Positions 47,201 to 55,450 of a stretch of DNA of 64,000 nt are shown here, in pieces. Position numbers and translations under genes: made by a program. The first letter of the stretch is position 1. Each line of letters starts with the position of its first letter. The DNA is from Echinicola arenosa. GTDB taxonomy: Bacteria; Bacteroidota; Bacteroidia; Cytophagales; Cyclobacteriaceae. The stretch is from NCBI RefSeq assembly GCF_014841125.1, contig NZ_JACYTQ010000003.1, forward strand, positions 186,001-250,000, read 5' to 3'. Under the pieces are notes generated by a model. It made no database searches. It saw only the letters and a list, made by a program, of their open reading frames with translations, and was not told the DNA's origin.

Positions 47201-48536
47201 TGCAGGCGCTGAGGTGCAAAGGCCATTAGCTACTGTAGTAGTTGGGGGATTGATTTCCGCCACACTGTTGACATTATTAGTGGTTCCTGTGCTCTATACC
47301 ATTTTTGCTGATAGAAAAATCCAATTCAAATTTTCCAAAAAGGCTATGATAGGAGCTATAGTGTTTATTGGCTCCTTTGGGATTCCGGCCTCTTTATATG
47401 CACAGGAAAGGTCCATTGATCTGGAAGAGGCTTTACAGATCGCTTTGGATAATAACCAGCAGTTAAATGCATCAAAATATGAGGTGGAAAGGCAAGAAAG
47501 CCTAATAGGGAGTTCTTGGAATATTGACAAAACGAATGTCTATTACCATCAAGATCAAAATAATATTGCAGAAAATGGTGAGCCTATTAATGTCTGTGGA
47601 GTAGAACAAAGCCTTCAGTTTCCCTCAGTTTATGGGGCACAAAACAGGTATCAAAAGAACCAGCTGGGCTTAATGGAAAACAAGTATTTATTGGATGAAT
47701 TTAGGATTAAGCAAGAGGTCTCCAAAGCTTATTATACTGCAGTGTACTATTCTCAGGTGAAGGAAAACTATGAATTCTTGGACAGCCTATACAGGCAGTT
47801 TGCCTTTGCTGCCCAAAGAAAATTTGAACTTGGTGAAAGCAATCTCTTGGAGAAATTAACTTCCCAGAGTAAGTCAAAAGAAGTGGAAGTTTTGCTTGAG
47901 CAAAGTCAAAATAATCTTAATCAAGCGCTTATTAGGTTTAACAGTTGGCTGCAAACGGACACACTCTTTTTGGTTAAGACAGATAGCATGCCTATTCTAA
48001 TAGATGAAGGGCTGATGGAAAACCACCCAGGTATCAATTATTACCAACAGTTGAACGAGGTGGCAGATGCAAAGCTAAGTGTAGAGAAGCAAAAATTATT
48101 GCCCGACTTACAGGTTTCCTACTTCCAAGGGACCAACAAATTTCCTGAAGCAAGGATATATAGGGGATTTCAGGCTGGAATAGCGATTCCACTCTGGTTT
48201 GGTGCACAGAGGTCCAACATACAAGCTGCCAAAGCAAGCCAAGCAATTGCAGTAGCACAAGGGGAAAACTATCAAGTCCATCTTCAGGCCAAATATGAAA
48301 GCTTGAACCAAGACCTTGAAAAGTACAGCAAAGCCATTGACTATTATTTGGGTGTAGGTAAGGGATTAGCAGTTGGTTTGGTCAGCAATGCCCAGCTGGC
48401 CTATAAAAATGGAGAAATAGATTTCCTGCAATACATACAGCTTTTGGAGAATGCCAAGGGCATAGAGTTAACATATTTGGAAAACCTCTGGCAATATAAT
48501 TTGACTGTTTTGGAGGCAAAATACTTATTGGATTAG
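44205..48536 (+). CDS. CzcA/CusA-type heavy-metal RND pump fused to a TolC-like outer-membrane factor
   Basis: 1443-aa fusion. The ATG at 44205 starts the canonical MLQKLIQYSLNHKLIIILF; an in-frame TTG at 44169 is unlikely. Residues 1-1040 form the HME-RND pump: periplasmic start IPLGAVPDITNNQVQI, proton-relay helix LGAIDFGIIIDGAVIIVEF, and FTQPIEMRFNELITGVRAD, which is closer to CzcA than to CusA. A linker helix and what resembles a signal-peptide segment (IGAIVFIGSFGIPASLYAQ) follow, then a TolC-family channel domain (about 1080-1443, IDLEEALQIALDNNQQLNAS). Such RND-TolC fusions occur in Bacteroidota. The internal signal-like helix would deliver the channel part to the periplasm. It exports Co/Zn/Cd or Cu with the adaptor encoded next. 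Confidence 0.93.
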   Translation: MLQKLIQYSLNHKLIIILFTLGLIGFGIYSLSHIPLGAVPDITNNQVQIITTSKNLATEDVEKFLTYPVELEMANLPNVQEIRSISKFGLSVVTVVFDDKAGTYLPRQLIAEKLKSAEEKIPNGFGVPFMGPISTGLGEIYQYIIDVAPEYKDQYSITDLRSIQDWIIKRQLSGIPGVVEVNTWGGYLKQYEVAVDPSKLRAMKIPLSQVYTVLEKNNSIAGGAYIEKSEESYFVRGEGLVGSLEDIENMVVETRNGVPIYVGDIAKVQYGHANRFGAITGNGEGEKVLGQVMMLKGADSQAVINAVNQRVAEISTSLPPGIVINPFLERSELIDKTTFTIAENLLLGCLIVIFVVVLLLGNLRSGLVVASIIPLCLLFALSLMYLTGVDANLMSLGAIDFGIIIDGAVIIVEFIAYQITSQSRKLSQLSGNERQLRIDEITYQGAHKMMHSAVFGQLIIIIVFIPILSLVNVEGKMFRPMALVFCYALIGAMVLCFTYVPVMASLFIKPETSNKPGFSQKLVNWVYGLYRPVVLMALRNKSIVLGASGLLLALSIFIFSRMGGEFVPTLDEGDFVIQPVLKTGTSLEKTIETTTKMEQILLEFPEVDQVVSRIGAAEVPTDPMSMEESDVIIKLIPKKEWETAETKDELAEAFKSKLSIIPGIDFEFTQPIEMRFNELITGVRADLAIKIFGEDLDILYRKAIEVEQAIKGVEGASDIIVEKTAGLPQMMVKYDRAKIAKYGLNVADLNDLISMGFAGLPAGMVFEGEKQFDLVLRFDKAKRQSLEDIRTASVQLPNGRSLPLSEFADIDYTTGPAKISRDNTKRRIVIGVNVRNRDLESVVDDVQKIIGEKISLPSGYTITYGGQFENLRTARERLIIAVPIALILIFLMLYFAFKSVKEALIIYSAIPLSAVGGILLLYFRDLPFSISAGVGFIALFGIAVLNGIVLIEEFKELRASGVKNVHKAVMIGTRKRLRPVLLTASAAALGFLPMAISQSAGAEVQRPLATVVVGGLISATLLTLLVVPVLYTIFADRKIQFKFSKKAMIGAIVFIGSFGIPASLYAQERSIDLEEALQIALDNNQQLNASKYEVERQESLIGSSWNIDKTNVYYHQDQNNIAENGEPINVCGVEQSLQFPSVYGAQNRYQKNQLGLMENKYLLDEFRIKQEVSKAYYTAVYYSQVKENYEFLDSLYRQFAFAAQRKFELGESNLLEKLTSQSKSKEVEVLLEQSQNNLNQALIRFNSWLQTDTLFLVKTDSMPILIDEGLMENHPGINYYQQLNEVADAKLSVEKQKLLPDLQVSYFQGTNKFPEARIYRGFQAGIAIPLWFGAQRSNIQAAKASQAIAVAQGENYQVHLQAKYESLNQDLEKYSKAIDYYLGVGKGLAVGLVSNAQLAYKNGEIDFLQYIQLLENAKGIELTYLENLWQYNLTVLEAKYLLD

Positions 48537-49703
48537 ATGATGAAAACTAAAATGAAATATAGCGTCTTTTTTTATATACCTCTCTTAAGCTGTTTGGTGG
48601 TTTTAGCTTGTGACAGCAAAAAGCAGGAGCTTACAGACAGCAATAATGAGGAATTAGCTGTCAATGGTAATATCATTCAACTAAGTTCCCAGCAATATTC
48701 CTCAGGTAATTTTGAAACGGGAGCAATGGAGCAGGTCGATTTTCATGAAGCTGTCAATGTAAATGGGATGCTGGATGTGCCGCCAGAGAATAAAGTAGCG
48801 ATAAGCGCCTATTTTGGAGGGTATATAAAAGAATTGAGCTTACTTCCTGGCCAAAAAGTAAATAAGGGGCAGGTTCTTTTGGTACTTGAAAATCCCGATT
48901 ACCTTCAAGTGCAACAGGATTTTTTAGAGGTGAAGGGCCAAATTAAATATTTGGAAGCGGATTATAAACGCCAGGCTGAATTGTCTAAGGAAAATGTTAG
49001 TTCTGAAAAGAAGTACCTCAAAGCTGAGGCGGATTATAAGGTGATGAAGGCCAGGTATAATTCCTTACAGAGAAAACTGCAGCTTATGGGGATTAATGCT
49101 AGTACTTTGGATGAAGAAAATATTTCATCCCGCATCACGTTAACGGCTCCAACATCAGGATATATAGCTGAGATTTCAGCTGAAAAGGGCATGTTTTTGA
49201 ACCCTTCGGATATAGCCCTTACCATTACTAATACAGACCATATCCATTTGGAATTGAATGTATTTGAAAAGGATGTCTTGAAAGTAAAAGTAGGACAGGA
49301 AGTGATTTTTAGCCTTCAGGATAATCCAGTAGAAAAGTATAGAGGGGAGGTACATTTGGTGGGTAGGACTATAGGGGAAGAAGATAGAAGTATCAGGGTC
49401 CATGTTCATATAGATGGAGAGGAGGAATTGGAGAATTTGGTACCAGGGATGTTTGCTGAAGCAAAAATTTTGGTAGCCAGTTCTCAAAGCACTGCCCTGC
49501 CAGAAACCGGAGTGGTTAAGGTGGATCAAGACTATTATGTCCTTTTGAAAACCGGTAATGATCCCCAGGAGCATACCTTTGTCAAAAAACTGGTGAAGGT
49601 AGGTAAGCGGGACAATGATTATGTAGAGATAATAAATGCCAATGATTTTAAAACTGGTTCCCAGTTTTTGACTAAAGGTGCCTTTAATTTGATTAAAGAA
49701 TAA
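48537..49703 (+). CDS. Periplasmic adaptor (membrane-fusion) lipoprotein of the RND pump
   Basis: 388-aa CzcB/CusB-type adaptor. Signal with lipobox (LLSCLVVLAC). Order: beta-barrel/lipoyl part (VAISAYFGGYIKELSLLPGQKVNKGQVLLVLENP), alpha-hairpin (about 120-180), second lipoyl half (ITLTAPTSGYIAEISAEKGMFL), then beta-barrel (HLELNVFEKDVLKVKVGQEV) and the membrane-proximal domain. It joins the inner-membrane pump to the channel domain. The ATG follows the pump's stop codon directly (TAGATGATG), so translation is coupled. Confidence 0.93.
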   Translation: MMKTKMKYSVFFYIPLLSCLVVLACDSKKQELTDSNNEELAVNGNIIQLSSQQYSSGNFETGAMEQVDFHEAVNVNGMLDVPPENKVAISAYFGGYIKELSLLPGQKVNKGQVLLVLENPDYLQVQQDFLEVKGQIKYLEADYKRQAELSKENVSSEKKYLKAEADYKVMKARYNSLQRKLQLMGINASTLDEENISSRITLTAPTSGYIAEISAEKGMFLNPSDIALTITNTDHIHLELNVFEKDVLKVKVGQEVIFSLQDNPVEKYRGEVHLVGRTIGEEDRSIRVHVHIDGEEELENLVPGMFAEAKILVASSQSTALPETGVVKVDQDYYVLLKTGNDPQEHTFVKKLVKVGKRDNDYVEIINANDFKTGSQFLTKGAFNLIKE

Positions 49704-49717
49704 TAAATAATTAGCCA

Positions 49718-50158
49718 ATGAAGAAGATTCAAATAACCTTAATCCTATTTATGCTGAGCCTCTTAACCGTAAATGCTCAGGATTGGTTGACTGATTTTGA
49801 TCAGGCAAAAAAAATAGCCGAAGATAAAGGCCTACCAATTGTACTGGTTTTTCAGGGTTCAGATTGGTGTGCTCCCTGTATCAAACTGGATAGAGAGGTC
49901 TGGAGTACTGATGCGTTTAAGGATTACGCCAAAAAGCACTTTGTTATGCTAAAGGCGGACTTTCCCAGAAAACCCAAAAATGCCTTGCCTAAAGAGCAGG
50001 AAGAACATAATAAGCAATTGGCTGAGCAATATAATAGAAATGGTTATTTCCCTTTTGTGGTACTATTAAATGAGGAAGGAAAAGTATTGGGAGAAACGGG
50101 CTATAAGCACCTGGGCCCTGAAGAATATATAGTTCACCTTAAGAAATTGATTAAATAA
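49718..50158 (+). CDS. Periplasmic thioredoxin-fold protein
   Basis: 146-aa exported thioredoxin-like protein (Thioredoxin_7/DUF255-like group). Signal peptide ITLILFMLSLLTVNAQ; active site SDWCAPC; cis-Pro region GYFPFVVLLNEEGKV. It probably reduces or isomerises disulfides of neighbouring secreted proteins. It lies 14 bases after the adaptor and overlaps the ApbE gene by one base (TAATG), so it belongs to the same operon. The insert after the active site (PRKPKNALPKEQEEHNKQL) is typical of this subgroup. Confidence 0.9.
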   Translation: MKKIQITLILFMLSLLTVNAQDWLTDFDQAKKIAEDKGLPIVLVFQGSDWCAPCIKLDREVWSTDAFKDYAKKHFVMLKADFPRKPKNALPKEQEEHNKQLAEQYNRNGYFPFVVLLNEEGKVLGETGYKHLGPEEYIVHLKKLIK

Positions 50159-51153
50159 TGGTCGTGAAATTCCTGTTAGTCATCGGTGTTTTGTTTGTTT
50201 TACAGCTATTTCCTGAGGGAATTTATGCTCAGGAAAGTTACAGCCGGACATTATTGCTAATGGGAAATAGATTTGATATTACGGTGGTAGCCGATAATCA
50301 GGAAAGGGGGGGCAAGGCGATTGATTTGGCAATAGGGGAAATCCAAAGGATTGAAAAATTGATTTCTTCTTGGGACCCAAATTCCCAAACCTCCAATATC
50401 AATAGAAATAGTGGAATAGCTCCTGTAAAAGTGGATCCTGAATTATTTGGGCTTATCAAAAGGGCTTTGGCCATTTCCAAGCTTACCGATGGTGCTTTTG
50501 ATATTACTTATGCTTCCATGGATAGAATTTGGACTTTTGATGGTAGTATGACGCAAATGCCTAGTTCGGAGGAAATAACCTCGTCAGTTTCCAAGGTGGG
50601 CTATCAACAGATTGTCCTGAATGAGGAAGATTTTAAAGTTTATCTTCCTGTCAAGGGAATGAAGATCGGCTTTGGCGCCATAGGCAAAGGCTATGCTGCT
50701 GATAAGGCAAAGCAACTATTGATCTCAAACGGGATCAAAGGAGGAATTATCAATGCCTCAGGGGATATGAACACCTGGGGAAGCCAGGAAAATGGTAAGC
50801 CTTGGACGGTAGGGATTATTAACCCTATGAACAAAGAGAAAGTTTTTGCTACCGTCCCAGTAAAAGGGGCAGTGGTCACATCGGGAAATTATGAGAAGCA
50901 GGTAATATTTGATGGGGTTCGCTACAGCCATATCATCAATCCCAAAACAGGATATCCTGCTACTGGATTAATCAGCGTAACGGTATTTACTTCTCAGGCT
51001 GAATTGGCGGATGCTTTGGCAACGGCAGTGTTTGTGATGGGAGCAGAAGTAGGTTTAGATCGAATCAATCAAATCCCAGGTACTGAATGTATTATTGTTA
51101 CAGATAAGGGGGGATTGCTCACATCAAATAATATAAACCTTGACCTAAAATGA
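50158..51153 (+). CDS. apbE: FAD:protein FMN transferase (ApbE)
   Basis: 331-aa exported ApbE. It attaches FMN from FAD to Thr/Ser of target proteins outside the cytoplasm. Signal peptide (FLLVIGVLFVLQLFPEGIYAQ) without a lipobox Cys. Motifs: MGNRFDITVVA, LISSWDPNSQTSNINRNSG, KIGFGAIGKGYAADKAK, ASGDMNTWG, SHIINPKTGYPA and the metal-binding ADALATAVFVMG. One-base overlap with the thioredoxin gene and a 4-base overlap (ATGA) with the DUF4266 gene show tight coupling. No classical FMN-binding-domain target (NqrC/RnfG) is in the window, so its substrate may be a neighbour. Confidence 0.94.
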   Translation: MVVKFLLVIGVLFVLQLFPEGIYAQESYSRTLLLMGNRFDITVVADNQERGGKAIDLAIGEIQRIEKLISSWDPNSQTSNINRNSGIAPVKVDPELFGLIKRALAISKLTDGAFDITYASMDRIWTFDGSMTQMPSSEEITSSVSKVGYQQIVLNEEDFKVYLPVKGMKIGFGAIGKGYAADKAKQLLISNGIKGGIINASGDMNTWGSQENGKPWTVGIINPMNKEKVFATVPVKGAVVTSGNYEKQVIFDGVRYSHIINPKTGYPATGLISVTVFTSQAELADALATAVFVMGAEVGLDRINQIPGTECIIVTDKGGLLTSNNINLDLK

Positions 51154-51365
51154 AACGACTTTTAATTTATTTGTTGCTCTTAAGCCTAATGGCAGGAAGT
51201 TCCTGTACAGTTTTGAAGGAATATGAAAAGGTAAATATTAATGATCCTGACATGGGGCTATATGATAGATCTATCAATAATTATGAAACCACTTTTCAGT
51301 CCTATAGGGAAGCGGCTTCAGGAGCCAATGGTGGAAAAACTGGCGGTGGCTGTGGTTGTAATTAA
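51150..51365 (+). CDS. DUF4266 lipoprotein with C-terminal GGGCGC tail
   Basis: 71-aa lipoprotein: signal peptide and lipobox (LLSLMAGSSC, Cys at about residue 19), then TVLKEYEKVNINDPDMGLYDR, a short helix and the tail ASGANGGKTGGGCGCN. Family recognised as DUF4266, which I recall being encoded next to DUF3570 and ApbE. After lipid attachment only about 50 residues project. The tail has two Cys in a Gly-rich context, suited to metal binding or thiol exchange, and contains SGA as in ApbE flavinylation sites. Both roles are inference. It overlaps ApbE by 4 bases and lies 11 bases before the DUF3570 gene. Confidence 0.85.
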   Translation: MKRLLIYLLLLSLMAGSSCTVLKEYEKVNINDPDMGLYDRSINNYETTFQSYREAASGANGGKTGGGCGCN

Positions 51366-51376
51366 AACCCTGAGTT

Positions 51377-52714
51377 ATGAAAAAGTTATTGCTATTGATT
51401 TATCTAACATTATGGGCAAGTATTACCTTGGCTCAGGATGACAATAATTCTACTACTGGAACCTATAAAAAGAGGGTGCTGGAAAGCACTGAAGTAGAGC
51501 TTTTGGGGAGCTACTATAGTCAAACAGGGAATAATCCAGCAGTAACAGGAGGGATTGGAACGGAAGAATTAAAAGATTTAGCCAGTACCATTATTGTTAA
51601 GTTGCCATTGAATGATGATGATGTATTGAGTATCAATGCCGGTATTTCAGCCTATTCGTCTGCTTCTTCCAGTAATATTAATCCATTTGATGGGAAATCA
51701 GAAGCAGACCCTTTTCAAGCATCTTCTGGGGCTTCTTCTAGCGATGTTTGGGTCAATTTTACTGGAGTCTATAGTCACAGCTCTGATGACAGAAATTCAA
51801 TATGGACTGGAAAGGCATCGGTGTCAACTGAATATGATTATACTTCATTTGGTCTAGGAGGAAGCTATACCCGTTTGATGAATGAGAAAAACACTGAAGT
51901 TAGCATCAATGGTAACGTGTATTTTGACCAATGGAGCCTTATTTATCCCATAGAACTAAGGCCATTTGTTAGGGGAGGTGATGGGATTAGACATAGCTTT
52001 TTTGAGCATTATAATTTGCAAGGGAATTCAAATTACTTGCCCAAATTTACCGGATTGGACAATTCCTCCAGAAATTCCTATTCAGTCGGAGTTTCCATTT
52101 CTCAAATCCTAAGCAAAAACCTACAAGGAGTGTTTATGTTGGATGGAATATTGCAGGAAGGATTATTATCAACGCCCTTCCAAAGGGTATATTTTCAAGA
52201 TTATGAAGATAGCTTTATCCAAAATTTTCATTTAGCAGATGATGTGGAAAGACTTCCTAGCACAAGGCAAAAATTGGCTATCGGGGGTAGGCTGAATTAT
52301 TTCATTAATGAGCTATTGGTGCTGCGGAGCTATTACAGGTATTATCTGGATAGCTGGAATATTAAATCCCAAACAGTGAATTTGGAACTGCCCGTAAAGC
52401 TAAGTCCAAGTTGGACCATATCTCCATCATATAGGCATTATTGGCAAAGTGCAGCGAGTTATTTTGCCCCATATAATGAGCATTTGTCCACAGACAGTTA
52501 TTATACATCGGATTACGATCTGTCAAAATTTAATGCGGGACAGTTTGGAATAGGGATAAGTTATACAGACATCTTTACCCATTTTCATATTTGGCGCTTT
52601 GGATTAAAAAGTGTCGATCTAAAGTTTAATAGTTATGAACGTAATACCGGGCTAAAGGCTAATATTACTACTTTTGGTCTCAAGTTTACCGAAGTTAGGC
52701 CTCTAGGGAAATAA
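51377..52714 (+). CDS. DUF3570 outer-membrane beta-barrel protein
   Basis: 445-aa exported protein: signal peptide (LLLLIYLTLWASITLAQ), then TYKKRVLESTEVELLGSYYSQ typical of DUF3570, and many amphipathic strands (DVWVNFTGVYSHSS, YRYYLDSWNIKSQTVNLELP, GQFGIGISYTDIF) ending in FGLKFTEVRPLGK. It is probably a 16- to 18-stranded outer-membrane barrel. It follows DUF4266 by 11 bases, and the pairing suggests a functional couple of surface lipoprotein and barrel. Substrate or electron-transfer role is unknown. Confidence 0.88.
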   Translation: MKKLLLLIYLTLWASITLAQDDNNSTTGTYKKRVLESTEVELLGSYYSQTGNNPAVTGGIGTEELKDLASTIIVKLPLNDDDVLSINAGISAYSSASSSNINPFDGKSEADPFQASSGASSSDVWVNFTGVYSHSSDDRNSIWTGKASVSTEYDYTSFGLGGSYTRLMNEKNTEVSINGNVYFDQWSLIYPIELRPFVRGGDGIRHSFFEHYNLQGNSNYLPKFTGLDNSSRNSYSVGVSISQILSKNLQGVFMLDGILQEGLLSTPFQRVYFQDYEDSFIQNFHLADDVERLPSTRQKLAIGGRLNYFINELLVLRSYYRYYLDSWNIKSQTVNLELPVKLSPSWTISPSYRHYWQSAASYFAPYNEHLSTDSYYTSDYDLSKFNAGQFGIGISYTDIFTHFHIWRFGLKSVDLKFNSYERNTGLKANITTFGLKFTEVRPLGK

Positions 52715-52760
52715 AGCAAGGATATAAGTAGTAATAATCACTATCTTTTTCTGTACAATT

Positions 52761-54734
52761 ATGAAAAAAATAAATAATATTACACGCCGTTTTTCGGTAT
52801 TAATGGGGTTTACAGTTCTTTTTGTAGCTCTGTCCTTTGTATTGAGAATGGTCTTGTTCCTGTGGGAAGTAGAAGAGATAAATTCCTCGATTTTGGCTAT
52901 CATCAAAACCTTGGCTATTGGTTTCTTTTATGATTTGGGAACAGTATCTTTTTTCCTTATTCTTTATACAATTTACCTAATATTGATTCCCGAGAAACTA
53001 ATTGGCAGTATGCTGGACAAGGTATTTACCTATATAGGCTTACTAACAAACTTATTGGTAATTTATTTTTCATTTTTTGCGGAACTGACCTTTTGGGAAG
53101 AGTTCCATAACAGGTTTAACTTTATAGCAGTGGACTATCTTATCTATACTTATGAGGTGATAGACAATATTAATGAGTCTTACCCTTTACCATTGTTGAT
53201 GGGGGGAATTCTGGTTTTAGTCGGCATAACGATTTTTACATTTAGTAAAATGAACTTATTCCGAAGTGCATTTAATAATACAACATCCATTGTACATAGG
53301 GGAATGGTCGGTTTTGCAGTTTTAGCAATAGCTCTCATTTTTGCTGTTTTTGTTAGTAATCAGGATGCAGAATGGTCAACTAACCGCTATAATAATGAAA
53401 TCTCCAAAGCAGGAATTTATTCTTTCTTTGCTGCTTTTAGGAATAATGAAATGGACTATAATACTTTTTATGCCTTAGAACCCCTTGAATCAGCCAATGA
53501 AATTGTCAGGAAGAAATTGTCTAATTCGAAGGTTGAATTTTTAGGAAATGAAGGGGTGTTTAGGAAGGTGGCCAATGCGTCAAATAATGAAATTCGCCCC
53601 AATGTTATCTTAATATGCGTGGAGAGTTTAAGCGCGAGTTTTATGGAATCGTTTGGGAACAAGGATGGATTGACTCCTTATCTGGACAGTTTGGCTGAGA
53701 ACAGTATATTTTTTACAAATTTATTTGCAACAGGAACCAGGACTGTCCGTGGAATGGAAGCTATCAGTCTGTCAATTCCCCCTACGCCTGGAAGAAGCAT
53801 AGTCAAAAGGCCAAAAAATGCTGGATTGTTTACTATCAATGAAGTTTTCCATGATAAGGGTTATGATGGTTATTTCTATTATGGTGGTGACGGTTATTTC
53901 GATAATATGAATGCCTTTTTCAGTGGTAACGGATTTAAAATTATTGATAGGGGGAGAGGGTATATCCCGGAGTATGAAATAAAGACTTCTAGGGAGTTGA
54001 TTGCTGATGAGGAAATACATTTTGAAAATGCATGGGGTATTAGCGATGAGGATCTATTCGAACAAGTTATTAAGCATGCTGATAGTAGAAATGCAGGGGA
54101 CAGGCCCTTCTTCGATTTTGTAATGACCACTTCCAATCACAGACCCTATACTTTTCCGGAAGGAAAAATTGATTTGATACAAGGTTCAAGGTCAGCTGCT
54201 GTAAAATATACAGATTTTGCTATCCATGATTTAATTCGGAAAGCATCCCAAAAACTATGGTTTAAGAATACGGTGTTTATAGTCATGGCCGACCATTGCG
54301 CCAGTAGTGCTGGCAAATGGGAACTGGATATTAAAAATTACCGCATTCCTGCTTTGGTATATAATTTACCTGGGTATGAAGCAATGGAAATTGATAAGCT
54401 TTGTTCGCAAATAGATATTTTCCCTACTTTGTTCTCTATGATGGGTTGGGAATACAATAGTAATTTTTTTGGACAAAATGTATTGGATATTAGCTCGGAA
54501 GAGGAAAGGGCCTTTGTGGGAAATTATAGAAAGCTTGGTCTTTTGAAAAAGGACAAACTAATGGTGTTGGATGATCAGATGAATAGTAATTTTTATCATT
54601 GGGATGCCAATACCTTTGAATTAGAGCCTTTGGATATGGATTATGATTATCTTAATGAAACCATTGCTTATTATCAATTGGCATCCTATCTCTATAAGCA
54701 CGATGGACTTAAAGTAAATCATAATGAAAGATAA
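52761..54734 (+). CDS. LTA-synthase-like membrane sulfatase-fold enzyme
   Basis: 657-aa alkaline-phosphatase-superfamily enzyme. Five N-terminal transmembrane helices (about residues 10-210) anchor an extracytoplasmic sulfatase-fold domain: NVILICVESLSASFM (metal-binding Glu), ATGTRTVRGMEA with the nucleophile Thr, FYYGGDGYFDNM, TTSNHRPY and MADHCASSAG. The domain is typical of lipoteichoic-acid synthase and opgB/MdoB-like phosphoglycerol transferases. In Gram-negatives such proteins modify envelope glycans or lipids with phosphoglycerol or phosphoethanolamine. It lies 46 bases after DUF3570 and 47 before the response regulator, so probably in the same transcript. Confidence 0.88.
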   Translation: MKKINNITRRFSVLMGFTVLFVALSFVLRMVLFLWEVEEINSSILAIIKTLAIGFFYDLGTVSFFLILYTIYLILIPEKLIGSMLDKVFTYIGLLTNLLVIYFSFFAELTFWEEFHNRFNFIAVDYLIYTYEVIDNINESYPLPLLMGGILVLVGITIFTFSKMNLFRSAFNNTTSIVHRGMVGFAVLAIALIFAVFVSNQDAEWSTNRYNNEISKAGIYSFFAAFRNNEMDYNTFYALEPLESANEIVRKKLSNSKVEFLGNEGVFRKVANASNNEIRPNVILICVESLSASFMESFGNKDGLTPYLDSLAENSIFFTNLFATGTRTVRGMEAISLSIPPTPGRSIVKRPKNAGLFTINEVFHDKGYDGYFYYGGDGYFDNMNAFFSGNGFKIIDRGRGYIPEYEIKTSRELIADEEIHFENAWGISDEDLFEQVIKHADSRNAGDRPFFDFVMTTSNHRPYTFPEGKIDLIQGSRSAAVKYTDFAIHDLIRKASQKLWFKNTVFIVMADHCASSAGKWELDIKNYRIPALVYNLPGYEAMEIDKLCSQIDIFPTLFSMMGWEYNSNFFGQNVLDISSEEERAFVGNYRKLGLLKKDKLMVLDDQMNSNFYHWDANTFELEPLDMDYDYLNETIAYYQLASYLYKHDGLKVNHNER

Positions 54735-54781
54735 GTGAAGATCAATCCAGTTCCTATATTAATAAATTAAGCATTTTGCTC

Positions 54782-55450
54782 ATGAAGATTTTGATAATTG
54801 AAGATGAACCTGGAATAGTTAGATTCTTGAAACAAGGATTTGAAGAAGAAGGCTATATGGTAGAATCAGCATCCGACGGAATTCAAGGTTTGGATATGGC
54901 TGTGTCCAGCGATTATGATATTATTTTATTGGATTGGATGATTCCATCAATCAGTGGCATTGAGGTTTGTCGGTCATTCAGAAAGCAGAACACTAAGACC
55001 CCCATAATTTTTCTTACTGCAAAGGATGAGGTGGCTGATGTGATTTTTGGACTTCAAGCCGGGGCAAATGATTATATAAAAAAACCGTTTCATTTTGAAG
55101 AGTTACTGGAAAGGGTAAAAGTTCAGTTAAGGCCAGTAAGTGGGGAACATGAGCAGTTTTCTGTTGGGAATATTCGCATGGATATTGGCACCCATCAGGT
55201 GTTTAAAAATGGTGAAGAGGTTTATCTTACCCAAAAGGAATTTGCCTTGCTTGAATACTTGATTAGAAACAAAGGAAAGGTATGTAGAAGGACACAGATC
55301 ATTGAGCATGTTTGGGATATTAACTTCGATTATAATTCAGGAGTAATAGATGTTTATATCAATGCGCTTAGGAAAAAACTTAATTTGGAGGAGGGAGAAA
55401 ACTATATTCAGACCATTAGGGGAGTTGGATATATCGCCAAGGAATTATGA
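54782..55450 (+). CDS. OmpR/PhoB-family response regulator
   Basis: 222-aa regulator. Receiver domain with D8/E9 pair, phosphoacceptor D51 (ILLDWMIP) and Lys in YIKKPFHFEEL; winged-helix DNA-binding domain at about 125-220 (LTQKEFALLEYLIRNKGKVCRRTQI, VDVYINALRKKL, IQTIRGVGYI). Closely related to CusR/CopR-type regulators. ATG at 54782 is used; a TTG two codons upstream is in frame. The gene overlaps its kinase by 4 bases. The 11-bp repeats before the efflux pump are suitable binding sites. Confidence 0.94.
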   Translation: MKILIIEDEPGIVRFLKQGFEEEGYMVESASDGIQGLDMAVSSDYDIILLDWMIPSISGIEVCRSFRKQNTKTPIIFLTAKDEVADVIFGLQAGANDYIKKPFHFEELLERVKVQLRPVSGEHEQFSVGNIRMDIGTHQVFKNGEEVYLTQKEFALLEYLIRNKGKVCRRTQIIEHVWDINFDYNSGVIDVYINALRKKLNLEEGENYIQTIRGVGYIAKEL

